Shown piece by piece: positions 1 through 11,300 of a DNA stretch of 64,000 bases (the stretch's first letter is position 1; the number at the start of each line of letters is the position of its first letter). The DNA lies in the NCBI GenBank assembly GCA_018604165.1, contig CP075895.1:868001-932000 (forward strand), given 5' to 3'. A program made the translations under genes and the position numbers. Source of the DNA: Chitinophagaceae bacterium LGM1. GTDB lineage: Bacteria > Bacteroidota > Bacteroidia > Chitinophagales > Chitinophagaceae. The notes below the pieces were generated by a model. That model was not told the origin of the DNA and searched no databases. It was given only the letters and a program-made list of their open reading frames with translations.

Positions 1-1
1 A

Positions 2-475
2 CCATCGTCAGTATGGTTCAGCAAGCGTATGCCGATAGATAAATGGGTGGCATTGGCGGATAAACTGCCACATAGTTATCGGATATACTTGATAGCAGGC
101 CCGGAAGATAAAATCCTGTGCGATGACATCATCCGCCAGTCTGCCAACCCGAATATGGAAAACCTGGCGGGTAAACTGAGTTTCCTGCAATCGGCAGCTT
201 TGATGCAAAAAGCTGTTATGAATTACAGCAACGACTCTGCACCCATACATTTTGCCTCTGCCGTTAATGCACCTGTTACCGCTATATTCTGTTCTACTTC
301 CCCGCGTTACGGTTTCGGCCCGTTGAGTGACGTAAATAAGGTGGTAGAAGTGGAAGGGCTGGATTGTAAACCTTGTTCTTTGCATGGATTGGCAGTATGT
401 CCGAAAGGACATTTTAAATGCGGAAAAGATTTGGACGTTGATACATTACTATGGTGGAATTTGAAGCAGATATAA
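2..475 (+). CDS. Glycosyltransferase family 9 (heptosyltransferase-like), C-terminal part
   Basis: The reading frame is open at the left window edge, so only the C-terminal half of the protein is visible. The visible start reads PSSVWFSKRMP, which matches the substrate-binding loop of ADP-heptose:LPS heptosyltransferases. It is followed by the nucleotide-sugar binding fold (YLIAGPEDK) and the NDSAPIHFASAVNAP segment typical of family 9. The family transfers heptose or related sugars to lipopolysaccharide core at the inner face of the cytoplasmic membrane. The sugar donor here is unknown. Its last 25 bases overlap the following tsaC, so the two are probably co-transcribed. Confidence 0.85.
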   Translation, partial: PSSVWFSKRMPIDKWVALADKLPHSYRIYLIAGPEDKILCDDIIRQSANPNMENLAGKLSFLQSAALMQKAVMNYSNDSAPIHFASAVNAPVTAIFCSTSPRYGFGPLSDVNKVVEVEGLDCKPCSLHGLAVCPKGHFKCGKDLDVDTLLWWNLKQI

Positions 476-1023
476 AAGCATGTGTGCGCGTTTTGCAGCA
501 AGGGGGTACCATATTGTACCCTACAGATACGGTATGGGGTATAGGCTGTAGTGCAGTTGACGAAGCGGCAGTTGATAAGGTTTTTAACCTGAAACTACGC
601 CCCAAAGAAAAAAGCCTGATAGTGTTGTTGGCAGAAGCCAAAGACATTGTAGAATACGTAGCCGCACCACCGCCTGATATTATAGCTATTGTTGAGAGCT
701 TCGAAACACCAACTACAGTAATATATGATGGTGCCATTGGCTTTGCAGATAACGTGGTGAATGAAAATGGCAGCATTGCCATACGCGTTACACACGACCC
801 GTTTTGTAAAGCACTCATCAAACGTTTGCAACAACCTTTAGTATCAACATCTGCCAACATCAGCGGGCAACCAACACCTGCTACTTATAGTATGGTAGGT
901 GCTGCCATCATACAAGGTGTAGATTATGTCGTACAATACAAACAAGCAGATGCCAGCATCAAGCAACCATCGCGCTTAGTGAAAATAGATGACGATGGAA
1001 ACCTCACCATCATTCGACCTTAA
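451..1023 (+). CDS. tsaC: L-threonylcarbamoyladenylate synthase TsaC/Sua5 family
   Basis: This 190-residue protein makes threonylcarbamoyl-AMP from threonine, bicarbonate and ATP, the first step of t6A37 modification of tRNAs reading ANN codons. Visible family motifs are PTDTVWG at residues 24-30, the KxR-containing loop around residues 48-56 (KLRPKEKS), and STSANISG at residues 132-139, which lines the nucleotide pocket. The length fits the short TsaC/YrdC form without the Sua5 C-terminal domain. The start ATG lies inside the end of the upstream glycosyltransferase gene. Confidence 0.93.
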   Translation: MVEFEADIKACVRVLQQGGTILYPTDTVWGIGCSAVDEAAVDKVFNLKLRPKEKSLIVLLAEAKDIVEYVAAPPPDIIAIVESFETPTTVIYDGAIGFADNVVNENGSIAIRVTHDPFCKALIKRLQQPLVSTSANISGQPTPATYSMVGAAIIQGVDYVVQYKQADASIKQPSRLVKIDDDGNLTIIRP

Positions 1024-1049
1024 AATTAATAGTAGCTTTGCCAGCCTGT

Positions 1050-2468
1050 ATGGATATTCATTGCACACCCGAAGAGCTTGATTTGCTGCACCGCATAGGC
1101 GATGCGGCTGATGCTATGCGGGTGCCTTGTTACTTAGTTGGGGGCTTTGTGAGGGACAAACTATTGGGCAGAAACACAAAAGACGCCGACTTTGTATGTG
1201 TGGGCAATGGCATAGAACTGGCATATGCTGTAGCGGCGACCTATCCACACAACCCACAGGTAAACTTCTTTAAAAACTTCGGCACAGCTCATTTCAACCT
1301 TAATGGTTTTGATATAGAGTTTGTTGGCGCAAGGCGAGAGTCTTATAACAGAGATAGCCGCAAGCCAGATGTAGAACCCGGTACCATAGACGATGACCAG
1401 AAGCGTAGAGACTTTACCATTAATGCACTTGCCATCAGCCTGAATAAAAATGACTTTGGTACATTAATAGACCCTTTTGGTGGTGTTGAAGATTTGCATA
1501 ATAAAATATTACGTACACCTTTAGACCCCGACATTACATTTTCTGACGACCCGTTGCGGATGATGCGTTGCATACGCTTTGCCAATCAGTTAGGCTTCAG
1601 CATACTGCCCGAAACTTTCGAAGCAATCATACGCAATAAAGAACGTATCAAAATCATATCGGGCGAACGTATTGCAGATGAGTTGAATAAAATAATGCTG
1701 ACGGATAAACCATCTGTTGGGTTAGACCTTTTGTACCGTAGCGGCTTGCTCAAAGAATTCTTTTGGCAATTTACCGAGTTGGCAGGTACGGAGATGATAG
1801 ATGGCAAAGGGCATAAAGATAATTTTTACCACACACTACAAGTGATAGACAATGTAGCAGAACGCAGCAACGATTTATGGTTACGTTGGGCAGCCCTGTT
1901 GCACGATATTGCCAAGCCTGCTACCAAACGTTTCGAGCTGGGGCATGGATGGACGTTTCACGGACACGATGCGGTAGGTGAGCGTATGGTGCCGCGCATC
2001 TTCAAACAACTGAAACTGCCGCAGAACGAGAAGATGAAGTATGTGGCAAAATTGGTTGGCTTGCACTTACGCCCCATCAGCCTTACGAAAGAGGATATAA
2101 CTGACGCTGCCATGCGCAGGTTGTTGTTTGATGCGGGTGATGACCTTGATGATTTGATGAAGCTATGCGAAAGCGACATCACATCCAAAAACAAACAAAA
2201 AGTAAAGCGCTATCTGGAAAACTTTGAGTTGGTAAAAAAACGACTGAAAGAAGTAGAAGAAGCAGATAAAATACGCAATTGGCAACCACCCATAACAGGT
2301 GAGGAAATTATGAAGTTATTCAACCTGCAACCATCTCGCGATGTAGGTACTTTGAAGACTGCCATACGAGAAGCTATACTGGATGGGGAGATTCCTAATA
2401 CTTACGAGGCAGCTTATGATTACCTGATTGCAAAAGCAGCATCTTTAGGCTTGCATCCTGTATCTTAA
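1050..2468 (+). CDS. CCA-adding tRNA nucleotidyltransferase with HD domain
   Basis: This protein adds or repairs the 3' CCA end of tRNAs. The nucleotidyltransferase head has GGFVRD at residues 31-36 and the metal-binding DxD at residues 45-47. An [10 protein letters not shown] motif and the class II fingers follow, and an HD phosphohydrolase domain (LLHDIAKP, His285/Asp286) lies in the C-terminal half. I chose the ATG at 1050 over a TTG four codons upstream. The only tRNA in this window lacks an encoded CCA, consistent with need for this enzyme. About 472 residues is normal for Bacteroidota versions. Whether it adds C and A or only A cannot be decided from sequence alone. Confidence 0.92.
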   Translation: MDIHCTPEELDLLHRIGDAADAMRVPCYLVGGFVRDKLLGRNTKDADFVCVGNGIELAYAVAATYPHNPQVNFFKNFGTAHFNLNGFDIEFVGARRESYNRDSRKPDVEPGTIDDDQKRRDFTINALAISLNKNDFGTLIDPFGGVEDLHNKILRTPLDPDITFSDDPLRMMRCIRFANQLGFSILPETFEAIIRNKERIKIISGERIADELNKIMLTDKPSVGLDLLYRSGLLKEFFWQFTELAGTEMIDGKGHKDNFYHTLQVIDNVAERSNDLWLRWAALLHDIAKPATKRFELGHGWTFHGHDAVGERMVPRIFKQLKLPQNEKMKYVAKLVGLHLRPISLTKEDITDAAMRRLLFDAGDDLDDLMKLCESDITSKNKQKVKRYLENFELVKKRLKEVEEADKIRNWQPPITGEEIMKLFNLQPSRDVGTLKTAIREAILDGEIPNTYEAAYDYLIAKAASLGLHPVS

Positions 2469-2483
2469 TATAATATTTGAAGC

Positions 2484-3656
2484 ATGGATACCCGTAGTTT
2501 GTTTCTGAGGCACGTTGCACAAACATCTGATGCGCCTATAGGTTTGCATATAGATCGTGCAGCCGGTTGTTATCTGTACGATGCGGATGGTAATGAGTAC
2601 CTTGACTTGATTGGCGGTATCAGCGTATGTAACATAGGGCATGGACATCAGGCAGTAAAAGATGCCGTACATGCACAGGTAGAAAAATACATGCACGTGA
2701 TGGTGTATGGGGAAGTAGTGCAAAGTCCGCAAGTGCAGTACGCAGCGTTGCTGACTAGTAATTTACCCCCTACGCTGGATTGTGTGTACTTCACCAACTC
2801 TGGCACAGAAGCTACTGAAGGAGCCATCAAACTGGCACGCCGGGCTACGGGTAAAACAGATATAGTTGCTTGCAATAAAAGTTATCACGGTGCCACACTC
2901 GGCGCACTTAGTGTGATGGGTGATGAATATTGGCGTAATGCTTTTCGTCCGTTGATGCCCGGTGTGTGGCATCACGATTATAACAGCGATGCTTTTATCA
3001 ATGCCATCAACCAACATACTGCATGCGTAATCATTGAAACAATACAGGCAGAATCGGGGATTACCCCTGCATCTGCAGATTGGTTGCAGCGCATCCGTGC
3101 GAAGTGCGATGAAACAGGTGCATTGCTCATAATGGACGAAATACAATGCGGTTTCGGGCGCACTGGTAAGTTGTGGGCTTTTGAGCATTATAGTGTTGTG
3201 CCGGATATATTATTGCTAGGTAAAGCATTAGGGGGTGGTATGCCGCTTGGCGCTTTTGTTGCTGCTCATAGCACCATGCAGCTTTTTACACATCAGCCAG
3301 TGTTGGGGCATATTACTACGTTTGGCGGGCATCCGGTAAGCTGTGCTGCCGGCATGGCTGCTATGCAGGTATTATTGCAAGACGGTATTGTAGGTACTGT
3401 TGCAGAAAAAGAAAAACTATTCAGGCAGTTATTAGTACATCAGGCTATAAAATCTGTAAGGAGTAAAGGACTGTTGATGGCAGTGGAACTTGAAAATCAA
3501 CAGACTGTTTTAGATACCCTGCAACGTTGTCTGCAAAACGGACTTTTTTCAGATTGGTTTCTTTTTGCGGCCAACTGCATACGCATTGCACCGCCGCTAA
3601 CTATTACAGAAGATGAAATAAGGAAAGCAGTTTCTATATTCTTGAAATGCCTATAA
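2484..3656 (+). CDS. Class III PLP-dependent aminotransferase (acetylornithine/ornithine type)
   Basis: This 390-residue fold type I aminotransferase has TNSGTEATEGAIKLAR for the cofactor phosphate, SYHGATLGAL, the cofactor-binding Asp in MDEIQCGFGRTG (about residue 218) and the Schiff-base Lys in LLGKALGGGMP (about residue 247). Class III enzymes of this length move the amino group from ornithine, acetylornithine, GABA or similar omega-amino substrates to 2-oxoglutarate. No arg genes lie nearby, so the substrate is not settled. It starts 15 bases after the CCA-enzyme gene and ends at a strong bidirectional terminator. Confidence 0.9.
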   Translation: MDTRSLFLRHVAQTSDAPIGLHIDRAAGCYLYDADGNEYLDLIGGISVCNIGHGHQAVKDAVHAQVEKYMHVMVYGEVVQSPQVQYAALLTSNLPPTLDCVYFTNSGTEATEGAIKLARRATGKTDIVACNKSYHGATLGALSVMGDEYWRNAFRPLMPGVWHHDYNSDAFINAINQHTACVIIETIQAESGITPASADWLQRIRAKCDETGALLIMDEIQCGFGRTGKLWAFEHYSVVPDILLLGKALGGGMPLGAFVAAHSTMQLFTHQPVLGHITTFGGHPVSCAAGMAAMQVLLQDGIVGTVAEKEKLFRQLLVHQAIKSVRSKGLLMAVELENQQTVLDTLQRCLQNGLFSDWFLFAANCIRIAPPLTITEDEIRKAVSIFLKCL

Positions 3657-3661
3657 ATAAA

Positions 3662-3690
3662 CAAAGGGGCTGTAAGCCCCTTTGTTTTCG
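3662..3690 (+). terminator. Bidirectional rho-independent terminator
   Basis: There is a perfect 9-bp stem (CAAAGGGGC / GCCCCTTTG) with a five-base loop, T-rich on its right and A-rich on its left. It lies between the convergent aminotransferase and lipoprotein genes and can end transcription from both sides. Confidence 0.85.
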
Positions 3691-3703
3691 ATGTATAATC
3701 TGT

Positions 3704-4531
3704 TTAGTCTAAAGTTATTGTTTTTGTTTCATCGTCTACACGTAGTGTTGCTTTATTATCGCAACCGATACCACCATAGCTAAAAACGCGTGCAGGCCCT
3801 TCAACTTGTGTTATTTCAACAACACCTTGCAGCGGCCAGTCGCAACTTGCATTTACTATCAACCCCTGTTCTATACTGTATCCGTATTTCCCACCATTTG
3901 GCATTGTCAGTGCCCCCCATCCTTGGATAGTGTAGGCATCATCATAGACGTCTGCCGTTGCACCACCAGCAGTTACTACACGCATACCTTCCGTATTTCT
4001 GGTAGTTGTTTCGCCTGTGCCACTATGTGTGTAAGAAAGCGATGCTGTAAGCATATAATATGGCGCTCCTTGTGTGTTACCACCTTTATAGGTAGATAGT
4101 ATGGTACCATCTACTTTATATTCATTTACATAATAATTATCAAAAACGATGTTTTGTGTTTTACCAGTGTCTGCAAAACTACCTGTATATCGTCTGATGA
4201 TTTTGCCTTTGCGCCTGCGGCTGTCTTTACATAAACAGTAGTCTGTACCAAAATCTACTATAACAGTACGATTTATAGTATCAACAGTAACAGTAGCACA
4301 ACTGAAGGCTGTGTTTTTCATATTGAGCTGACCTGCTGCAAATGCCTGTTGGGTAAAAGTCTGTGCATCGTTCATTATCTGCTCCATTCTGGCGTTGTTA
4401 ATGCCATAGTTGGTATCTTCTACCTTTATTAAATCGTCGTTATTATCATCGTCCTTTTTACATGCTGATATAACAACCAATAATGCAACACTCAGCGCTG
4501 CTATTCCTGAAAATAGCTTTTTGCTATTCAT
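3704..4531 (-). CDS. Hypothetical lipoprotein
   Basis: This 275-residue protein has a signal peptide ending in a lipobox (VVISAC, lipidated Cys24), followed by an acidic KKDDDNNDD stretch, the typical surface or outer-membrane lipoprotein start in Bacteroidota. The mature part is rich in beta-strand-like Thr/Gly/Tyr segments and has a CLCKDSRRRKGK motif at about residues 98-109. I do not recognise the family. It is a single gene between a terminator and the divergent ugd promoter region. Confidence 0.8.
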   Translation of the reverse strand: MNSKKLFSGIAALSVALLVVISACKKDDDNNDDLIKVEDTNYGINNARMEQIMNDAQTFTQQAFAAGQLNMKNTAFSCATVTVDTINRTVIVDFGTDYCLCKDSRRRKGKIIRRYTGSFADTGKTQNIVFDNYYVNEYKVDGTILSTYKGGNTQGAPYYMLTASLSYTHSGTGETTTRNTEGMRVVTAGGATADVYDDAYTIQGWGALTMPNGGKYGYSIEQGLIVNASCDWPLQGVVEITQVEGPARVFSYGGIGCDNKATLRVDDETKTITLD

Positions 4532-4656
4532 AAACGTTATATTTTATTTTAATATAAAAACTACTTGTCGATAAGTTACTGTAATGCTAATAAAAATTTT
4601 CAGAATATGCTAATACACCACCTGTTAATAAGAGGCAGACAGACCAAAATAATGAG

Positions 4657-4664
4657 TACATTTG
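4657..4664 (+). promoter_or_regulatory. -7 promoter element of ugd
   Basis: TACATTTG matches the Bacteroidota TAnnTTTG consensus and lies 25 bases before the ugd ATG. No clear TTG is seen at the -33 distance. Confidence 0.5.
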
Positions 4665-4689
4665 CGCAAATTTTTACAAACAATCCGTT

Positions 4690-6069
4690 ATGCAGGTAGC
4701 AATTGTCGGTACAGGGTACGTAGGTCTGGTTTCAGGTACATGTTTTGCCGAAACAGGTAATAATGTAGTATGTATAGATGTAAATGAAGAGAAAATTGCC
4801 CAACTGAAAAGTGGCAAGTCTCCTATTTACGAACCTGGTCTGGATGTGCTGCTGGAGCGCAACATTAAAGAAAAGCGTATCACGTTTACTACGTCATTGG
4901 CAGAAGGTATAAAAAATGCACAGATTGTATTTTTGGCATTGCCTACCCCGCCGGGTGAGGATGGTGCAGCAGACCTGCGCTACGTATTGGGCGTGGCAGA
5001 CGACCTGAGCAAAATAATAGATAAATACACCGTAATAGTTAATAAAAGCACTGTACCTGTAGGTACGGCTGAAAAAGTGGCTGCTGTATTGGCAAAAAAT
5101 CTGGATAAGAGCCTGTACGATGTGGTTTCAAATCCTGAGTTTTTGCGTGAAGGTGTAGCGGTTGAAGATTTTTTGAAGCCAGACCGTGTAGTAGTTGGCA
5201 CATCGTCTGACAAAGCAAGGAAACTGATGGAAGAACTGTACCAACCTTATGTACGTCAGGGCAATCCGATATATTTTATGGACGAGCGTTCTTCTGAAAT
5301 GACGAAATATGCTGCCAACTCTTATTTGGCAATGCGTATCTCTTTCATGAACGAGATGGCAAATCTTTGTGAAAAAGCAGGTGCTAATGTAGATATGGTG
5401 CGCATAGGTATGGGTAGCGATGCTCGTATCGGCAAACGCTTCCTATTTCCTGGTGTGGGTTATGGTGGTAGCTGCTTTCCTAAAGACGTACAGGCATTGG
5501 CACTGACAGCTCGCGAATTGGAATATGATTTCCGACTTGTGAATACAGTAATGGATGTGAACGACAAACAAAAACTGCGCCTCGGTAAAAAGATACGCGA
5601 AGCATTTGGTACAAACCTTACAGGCCGCACATTCGCTGTTTGGGGCTTGGCTTTCAAACCCGAAACAGATGATATACGCGAAGCACCGGCATTGGAGTTG
5701 ATACGTGAAATACTTGAGGCTGGTGGACAGGTGCGCACCTACGACCCTGAAGCAATGGCAAATGTGAAGAAAATACTTGGCGATAAAATATACTTTGCAG
5801 AAGACCAGTATGATGCACTGACAGGTGCCGATGCATTGGTGATAGTAACGGAATGGAGCGAGTTCCGCAACCCTAACTTCGAGCAGATAAATAATACGCT
5901 GAAATTCCCTGCCATCTTCGACGGGCGTAATGTGTATAGCCTTGAGAAAATGGAAGAGCTTGGCTTCTACTACGAAAGCATAGGACGTAAAACAGTACAC
6001 GAGGGCTTGCGCAATAAAATAACAGTTAATAACGGTACGGGCATCAGAGAGCGCGGCGTGCTTGACTAA
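4690..6069 (+). CDS. ugd: UDP-glucose 6-dehydrogenase
   Basis: This enzyme oxidises UDP-glucose to UDP-glucuronate with two NAD+. The N-terminal Rossmann motif GTGYVGLVSG starts at residue 7. The catalytic Cys262 sits in GYGGSCFPKD, and the C-terminal UDP-binding domain begins near KKIREAFG. At 459 residues it has normal length. The next gene, 33 bases downstream on the same strand, is a UDP-glucuronate decarboxylase, so the two together should make UDP-xylose for cell-surface polysaccharide. Confidence 0.95.
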   Translation: MQVAIVGTGYVGLVSGTCFAETGNNVVCIDVNEEKIAQLKSGKSPIYEPGLDVLLERNIKEKRITFTTSLAEGIKNAQIVFLALPTPPGEDGAADLRYVLGVADDLSKIIDKYTVIVNKSTVPVGTAEKVAAVLAKNLDKSLYDVVSNPEFLREGVAVEDFLKPDRVVVGTSSDKARKLMEELYQPYVRQGNPIYFMDERSSEMTKYAANSYLAMRISFMNEMANLCEKAGANVDMVRIGMGSDARIGKRFLFPGVGYGGSCFPKDVQALALTARELEYDFRLVNTVMDVNDKQKLRLGKKIREAFGTNLTGRTFAVWGLAFKPETDDIREAPALELIREILEAGGQVRTYDPEAMANVKKILGDKIYFAEDQYDALTGADALVIVTEWSEFRNPNFEQINNTLKFPAIFDGRNVYSLEKMEELGFYYESIGRKTVHEGLRNKITVNNGTGIRERGVLD

Positions 6070-6102
6070 TCCATTACAACATACTTAACAGCATACAAAT
6101 AC

Positions 6103-7044
6103 ATGAGTACTAAGAAACGCATATTAATAACGGGTGCTGCGGGTTTTCTCGGCTCTCACCTGTGCGACAGGTTTCTGAAAGAAGGATATACCGTAGTAGG
6201 TATGGACAACCTGCTGACGGGTAATATCCAGAACATCGAACACCTGTTTCCTAATAAAGATTTCGATTTTTATCACCACGACGTTACCAAGTTTGTACAC
6301 GTACCGGGGCATATAGATTACATACTACATTTTGCATCGCCAGCCAGCCCTATAGACTACCTGAAAATGCCCATCCAAACACTGAAAGTAGGTGCTATGG
6401 GTACACACAATCTGTTGGGGCTTGCTAAAGCAAAAGGCGCGCGCATATTAGTCGCTTCAACATCAGAAGTATATGGCGACCCGCTGGTACACCCGCAAAC
6501 GGAAGAATACTGGGGCAATGTAAACCCTATAGGTCCGCGTGGTGTGTATGATGAAGCAAAACGCTACATGGAAAGCATTACGATGGCGTACCACAACTTT
6601 CATGGTGTGGAAACGCGCATCATCCGCATATTCAACACATACGGTCCGCGTATGCGCCTCGATGATGGTCGTGCGTTGCCAACATTTATGAGCCAGGCAT
6701 TGCGTGGCGAAGATGTAACAGTTTTCGGAGATGGCTCGCAAACACGTTCTTTCTGCTATTGCGATGATTTGGTAGAAGGTATTTATCGTTTGTTGTTGAG
6801 TGACTATCACATGCCAGTAAACATCGGCAATCCGGTAGAGATAAGCCTGTTGCAGTTTGCAGAGGAAGTGATTGCACTGACAGGTTCTAAATCTAAGATA
6901 GTGTACGAAGCATTACCAAAAGACGACCCAAAACAACGCCAGCCAAACATTACCAAAGCAAAAGAAATACTTGGATGGCAACCTACCATAGACCGTAGCG
7001 AAGGTCTGAAACGTACGCTTGAATATTTTAAGCAGCATATTTAA
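6103..7044 (+). CDS. UDP-glucuronate decarboxylase (UDP-xylose synthase), SDR family
   Basis: This 313-residue extended short-chain dehydrogenase/reductase has the NAD motif [10 protein letters not shown] at residues 11-20, the catalytic Tyr149 and Lys153 (YDEAK), the TSEVYGDP segment and the FNTYGPRM signature seen in UDP-xylose synthases. It decarboxylates UDP-glucuronate to UDP-xylose, directly consuming the product of the upstream ugd. The length fits the soluble bacterial form. The gene ends at a bidirectional terminator shared with the convergent TolC-family gene. Confidence 0.92.
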   Translation: MSTKKRILITGAAGFLGSHLCDRFLKEGYTVVGMDNLLTGNIQNIEHLFPNKDFDFYHHDVTKFVHVPGHIDYILHFASPASPIDYLKMPIQTLKVGAMGTHNLLGLAKAKGARILVASTSEVYGDPLVHPQTEEYWGNVNPIGPRGVYDEAKRYMESITMAYHNFHGVETRIIRIFNTYGPRMRLDDGRALPTFMSQALRGEDVTVFGDGSQTRSFCYCDDLVEGIYRLLLSDYHMPVNIGNPVEISLLQFAEEVIALTGSKSKIVYEALPKDDPKQRQPNITKAKEILGWQPTIDRSEGLKRTLEYFKQHI

Positions 7045-7080
7045 TAATAAAGCCCCTAATTGAGGGGCTTTATTATTTTA
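7043..7080 (+). terminator. Bidirectional rho-independent terminator
   Basis: A 15-bp perfect stem (7043-7057 with 7063-7077) encloses a five-base AATTG loop and is flanked by T/A tracts. It lies between two convergent genes and overlaps the stop codon of the TolC-family gene at 7073. Confidence 0.85.
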
Positions 7081-8371
7081 CTAAGTTTCCTTCCAATTCC
7101 AGCACCCTCGTTTCACTCACTTTCAAGTTAAAGGCTGCATTGTATAAACGCTGCAAAGCAAGTACATAGCTGTTTTCAGCCTCGCGTGTTTCCAGTGTGT
7201 TGGCAATACCTACTCGGAAGCGAGCTTTCTGTATATCAAGGTTTTCTTTGGCGTAGCCAATATTTTCCTGTTCCAGTTTGTATGCTGCCAATGCCATTTC
7301 ATAATTGCGCCAAGCGGTGCGGTATTGCCTGCTTAGCTCCGTATTCTGCCAATCGTACAGTAGCTGGTCGCGGGTAGCTTGCAGCGATGCTACTTTGGCC
7401 TGTCTGCGTATATTACCACCACGAAACAAAGGTACACTCAGGTTGGCACTGCCGCTTGGCCCATAGCTCTGGTTGAACAATGCGAAGCCTGCCTGGCTCT
7501 GTGTGCGGCTATACGAATATGCACCATTCACGCCAAGTGTAGGCAGCATAAATGTATTGGCAATTTTTGCGTTCAGGGCAGAAGCCTCTGCATTTTGTTT
7601 AGCTACCAACAGCGATGGGCTTAGTTGTTGCAATCTGTTTTTATCAGTTGGTTGCAGTAAAGTGTTCAGTTGCAAATCTTCATCCAGTTCATATAACTTA
7701 TCTGCGTCTTCGCCCATCAGTATATTCAGCGTGGCCAAAGATGCTACCTGTTGTGCTTCTCTGCTCAACGAGTCCGACTGTCTTGTGTTATAGTCCACAC
7801 GTGCCTGCAGGTAATCTACTTTGGCAGATGCGCCTGTTTCAAATTTCACCCGCGATAAAAGCATTCTTGTTTTTGCCAGTATCAATGCAGTATCAATGGC
7901 TATGCCTTGCTGCTTTTGCAGCACAGCCGCTGCATAAGCCTGTATGGTTTGTGATACTACTGCCTGTACACGTTCTTTCAGTTGTGCATTGGCAATGGCT
8001 TCCTGTGTGTTCAGCAGTTGTTTGTTCAGAAACATCCTGCCACCATCAAACAGCGTCCACCCAAGCGATACAGAACCATTATACCCCAACGATGCCGCGT
8101 TGGCTACTTCCTGCACACGTCCGTCAGCAAATTCTATTCTTGTATTGGCACTACCTGTTGTCAGCCCCGCGTTGGCATTAATATCCGGCGCAAAGCCCGC
8201 GTTGCCCAATGTATTATTTCTTGCTGCTTGTTCTGCAGCTACATTGGCTATGCGTATATCAAAATTATATGCCAGTGCTTTGGCAATAGCATCACCAAGC
8301 GATAGCCTCTGTTGCGCAATGGCTGTTGCAGATGATATACATAATATGACAGTTAACAGGCGTTTCATCAA
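7073..8371 (-). CDS. TolC-family outer-membrane efflux protein
   Basis: This 432-residue protein has a signal peptide (cleavage near AIAQQ) and the two repeated long-helix segments of outer-membrane efflux channels, including AKENLDIQKARFRVGIAN near the C-terminus. It forms the outer-membrane exit duct of a tripartite pump. Its start overlaps the stop of the RND gene upstream by four bases, so the two are translationally coupled. No periplasmic adaptor gene is present in this operon. Confidence 0.92.
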   Translation of the reverse strand: MMKRLLTVILCISSATAIAQQRLSLGDAIAKALAYNFDIRIANVAAEQAARNNTLGNAGFAPDINANAGLTTGSANTRIEFADGRVQEVANAASLGYNGSVSLGWTLFDGGRMFLNKQLLNTQEAIANAQLKERVQAVVSQTIQAYAAAVLQKQQGIAIDTALILAKTRMLLSRVKFETGASAKVDYLQARVDYNTRQSDSLSREAQQVASLATLNILMGEDADKLYELDEDLQLNTLLQPTDKNRLQQLSPSLLVAKQNAEASALNAKIANTFMLPTLGVNGAYSYSRTQSQAGFALFNQSYGPSGSANLSVPLFRGGNIRRQAKVASLQATRDQLLYDWQNTELSRQYRTAWRNYEMALAAYKLEQENIGYAKENLDIQKARFRVGIANTLETREAENSYVLALQRLYNAAFNLKVSETRVLELEGNLVK

Positions 8372-11300
8372 TCGTTCAGTTTTTCAATAGCAGTAGCCGT
8401 TGTAGGTTTTCTGCGAGAGAAGAATGTGTATATAACAGGCACTATAAATAATGACAACACTAAAGAAAATAATAGCCCGCCAACAATTACAATGCCCAAC
8501 GGCATACGGCTGGTAGATGCAGCACCCAAAGATAGTGCCAGTGGCAACGCGCCAAACATCATGGCAAGGCTCGTCATCAGTATAGGGCGCAGGCGCATAG
8601 ATGCAGCCTCTATGGCGGCGTTCAGTTTAGTTGCACCCCTGTCGCGTATATGATTGGCATACTCTACTATCAATATGCCGTTTTTGGTAACAAGCCCTAT
8701 CAGCATAATCATGCCTATCTGCGAAAAAATATTCAGCGTTTGCCCGAATAGCCACAGTGATAATACCGCACCTGCAATGGCAAGCGGTACAGTGAGCATA
8801 ATAATGAATGGGTCTATAAAACTTTCAAACTGCGCTGCCAGTATCAGGTATATCAGTACCAATGCCAGTAAAAATGCAAACAGTGTGTTCGATGAGCTTT
8901 CTTCATAGTCTTTAGATGCACCACCCAGCGAAGTGGTAAACGATTCGTCTACCGTTTTATCCTGCTTTAGCTTGTCGTATATTTTTTGCATTTCAGCAAT
9001 ACCGTCGCCAATTGTTTTGCCGGGTGCAAGCCCTGTAGATATATTAGCAGACTTGTACCTGTTGTAGTGATATATCTGCGATGGGCTGGTGGTTTCTTCT
9101 ACCGTTATAAAATTATCAATAGACATTACCTGCCCTGCACTGTTCCGTACATAAAATGTTTTCAGGTCGGCAGGTGCTTCGCGGTTCTCTCTCGATACCT
9201 GCCCCAATACCTGATACTGCTTGCCGTTTTTGGTAAAATAACCCAACCTGCGGTTGCTAAGTGCCAGTTGCAGTGTTTGTGCTATGTCTTGTATAGATAC
9301 ACCAGCCTGCGATGCTTTTGCACGGTTGATGCTGACAGTTAGTTCGGGTTTGTTGAATTTCAAATCTACATCTGCACCCTGAAAGATGGGGTTCTGATTT
9401 ACCTCATCCAGAAATTTTGGTACGGCTTTTGCCAGCTTTTCAAAATTGATGTTTTGCAGTATAAATACTACAGGGTAGGCGCTACCACCGCGTTGCACGG
9501 ATATGGTTTGCTCCTGTATAGCAAATGCACGGCCGAAGTTTTGCTTTTGCAGATTGCGGTTTACCACTTGCACTATTTCATCTTGTGTACGTGTGCGTTT
9601 ATCCGCGTCACTCAGGCGTATGTTCATGAAACCCGTATTCACAGCGCCCGAACCTGTAAAGCCAGGCGCGGTAACAGATAGTGCTACTTCTCTTTCGGGC
9701 ACAGAGTCTATTACTACGTTTACCAATTGTTCCATGTATTTATCCATCGCGTCGTACGATGTGCCTTCGGGTGCCGACACCTGCGCGCGAAAACGCCCCC
9801 TGTCTTCCAGCGGTGCCAATTCACTTTGCAAACCATTACCTATAAAAAATATAAGCGCGAAGCTCACTACCACACCTGCTACCGCCACCCATTTATGACG
9901 CATAATCCACACCAGTCCTTTTTTGTAGGTATGTTCCATCCATTGAAAGAATGGCTCTGATTTTACATAAAACTTGGAAGGCTTATGCTCTTTTCGTGTC
10001 ATCAGCACATTCAGCACAGGTGTAAGCGATAACGATACAAAAGCAGAAATGAGTACCGCACCTGCTACCACTATACCAAACTCCCTGAACAGCCTACCCG
10101 TAAAACCCTGTAAGAATACAATGGGTAAAAACACCACCGCCAGCGTGATGGATGTGGAGATGACGGCAAAGTATATTTCTTCACTGCCCTCTTTAGCGGC
10201 ACGGTTTTTCTCCATGCCTTGCTCTATCTTTTTATAAATATTCTCAGTTACTACAATGCCATCATCTACCACCAGCCCTGTAGCCAGCACAATAGCCAGC
10301 AGCGTAAGTATATTGATGGTAAAGCCCATGGTGTACATGATGAAGAACGCGCCTATCAAGCTCACGGGTATATCTATCAACGGGCGGAAGGCTATCAGCC
10401 AATCGCGGAAGAAGAGGTAGATAATCAATATCACCAATGCGAAGGCTATGAATAATGTTTCCTCTACCTCGCTGATGGATTTTTTGATGTAGGCAGTAGT
10501 ATCCAGCGCTATGTTTACTTTAAAGTCGGCAGGGATGTCTTTTTTCAGCGCATCAAAGCGTTTGTAAAATTCATCGGCAATGGCTACATAGTTAGAGCCC
10601 GGTTGCGGGGTGATGGCTAAGGCAATCATCGGTACATTGCTTTCCTTCAATATGGTTTCTTCATTTTCTGGGCCCAGTACTGCTTCGCCCACATCGTGCA
10701 GGTGTATATCTGTTCCGTTTACATTGCGGATAATCAGGTTATTAAAATCTTCTTCGGTAAACAGCCTGCCGAATGTGCGTACAGACAGTTCGGTATTAGC
10801 GCCCGATAGTTTACCCGATGGCAGCTCTACATTTTGTTTTGCCAATGCCTGCTCTATATCAAGAAAGGTAATACCGAAGCCAGCCATCTTCAACGGGTCG
10901 AGCCACAGGCGCATGGCGTAGCGCTTCTGCCCCCATATCTGTATACTGCTCACACCCGGGATGGTTTGCAGACGCTCTACCAATACGTTCTCTGCATACT
11001 CCGTCAGTTCCAGTTGGTTTTTGGTATCGCTCTGCACCGTCATCGATATGATGGGTTGCGAGTTGGCATCAGCCTTCGATACTACGGGTGGTGCATCAAT
11101 ATCCTGTGGCAGGTTTCGGATGGCTTGCGATACTTTGTCGCGCACGTCATTGGCGGCCGCTTCCAGGTCTATACCAAGGTCAAACTCTACAGTAATATTA
11201 CTATTGCCCTGTGCGCTGGTAGATGATATACTTTTGATACCTGCAATGCCATTAACTGATTTTTCGAGCGGCTCGGTTATCTGCGATTCTATAATATCCG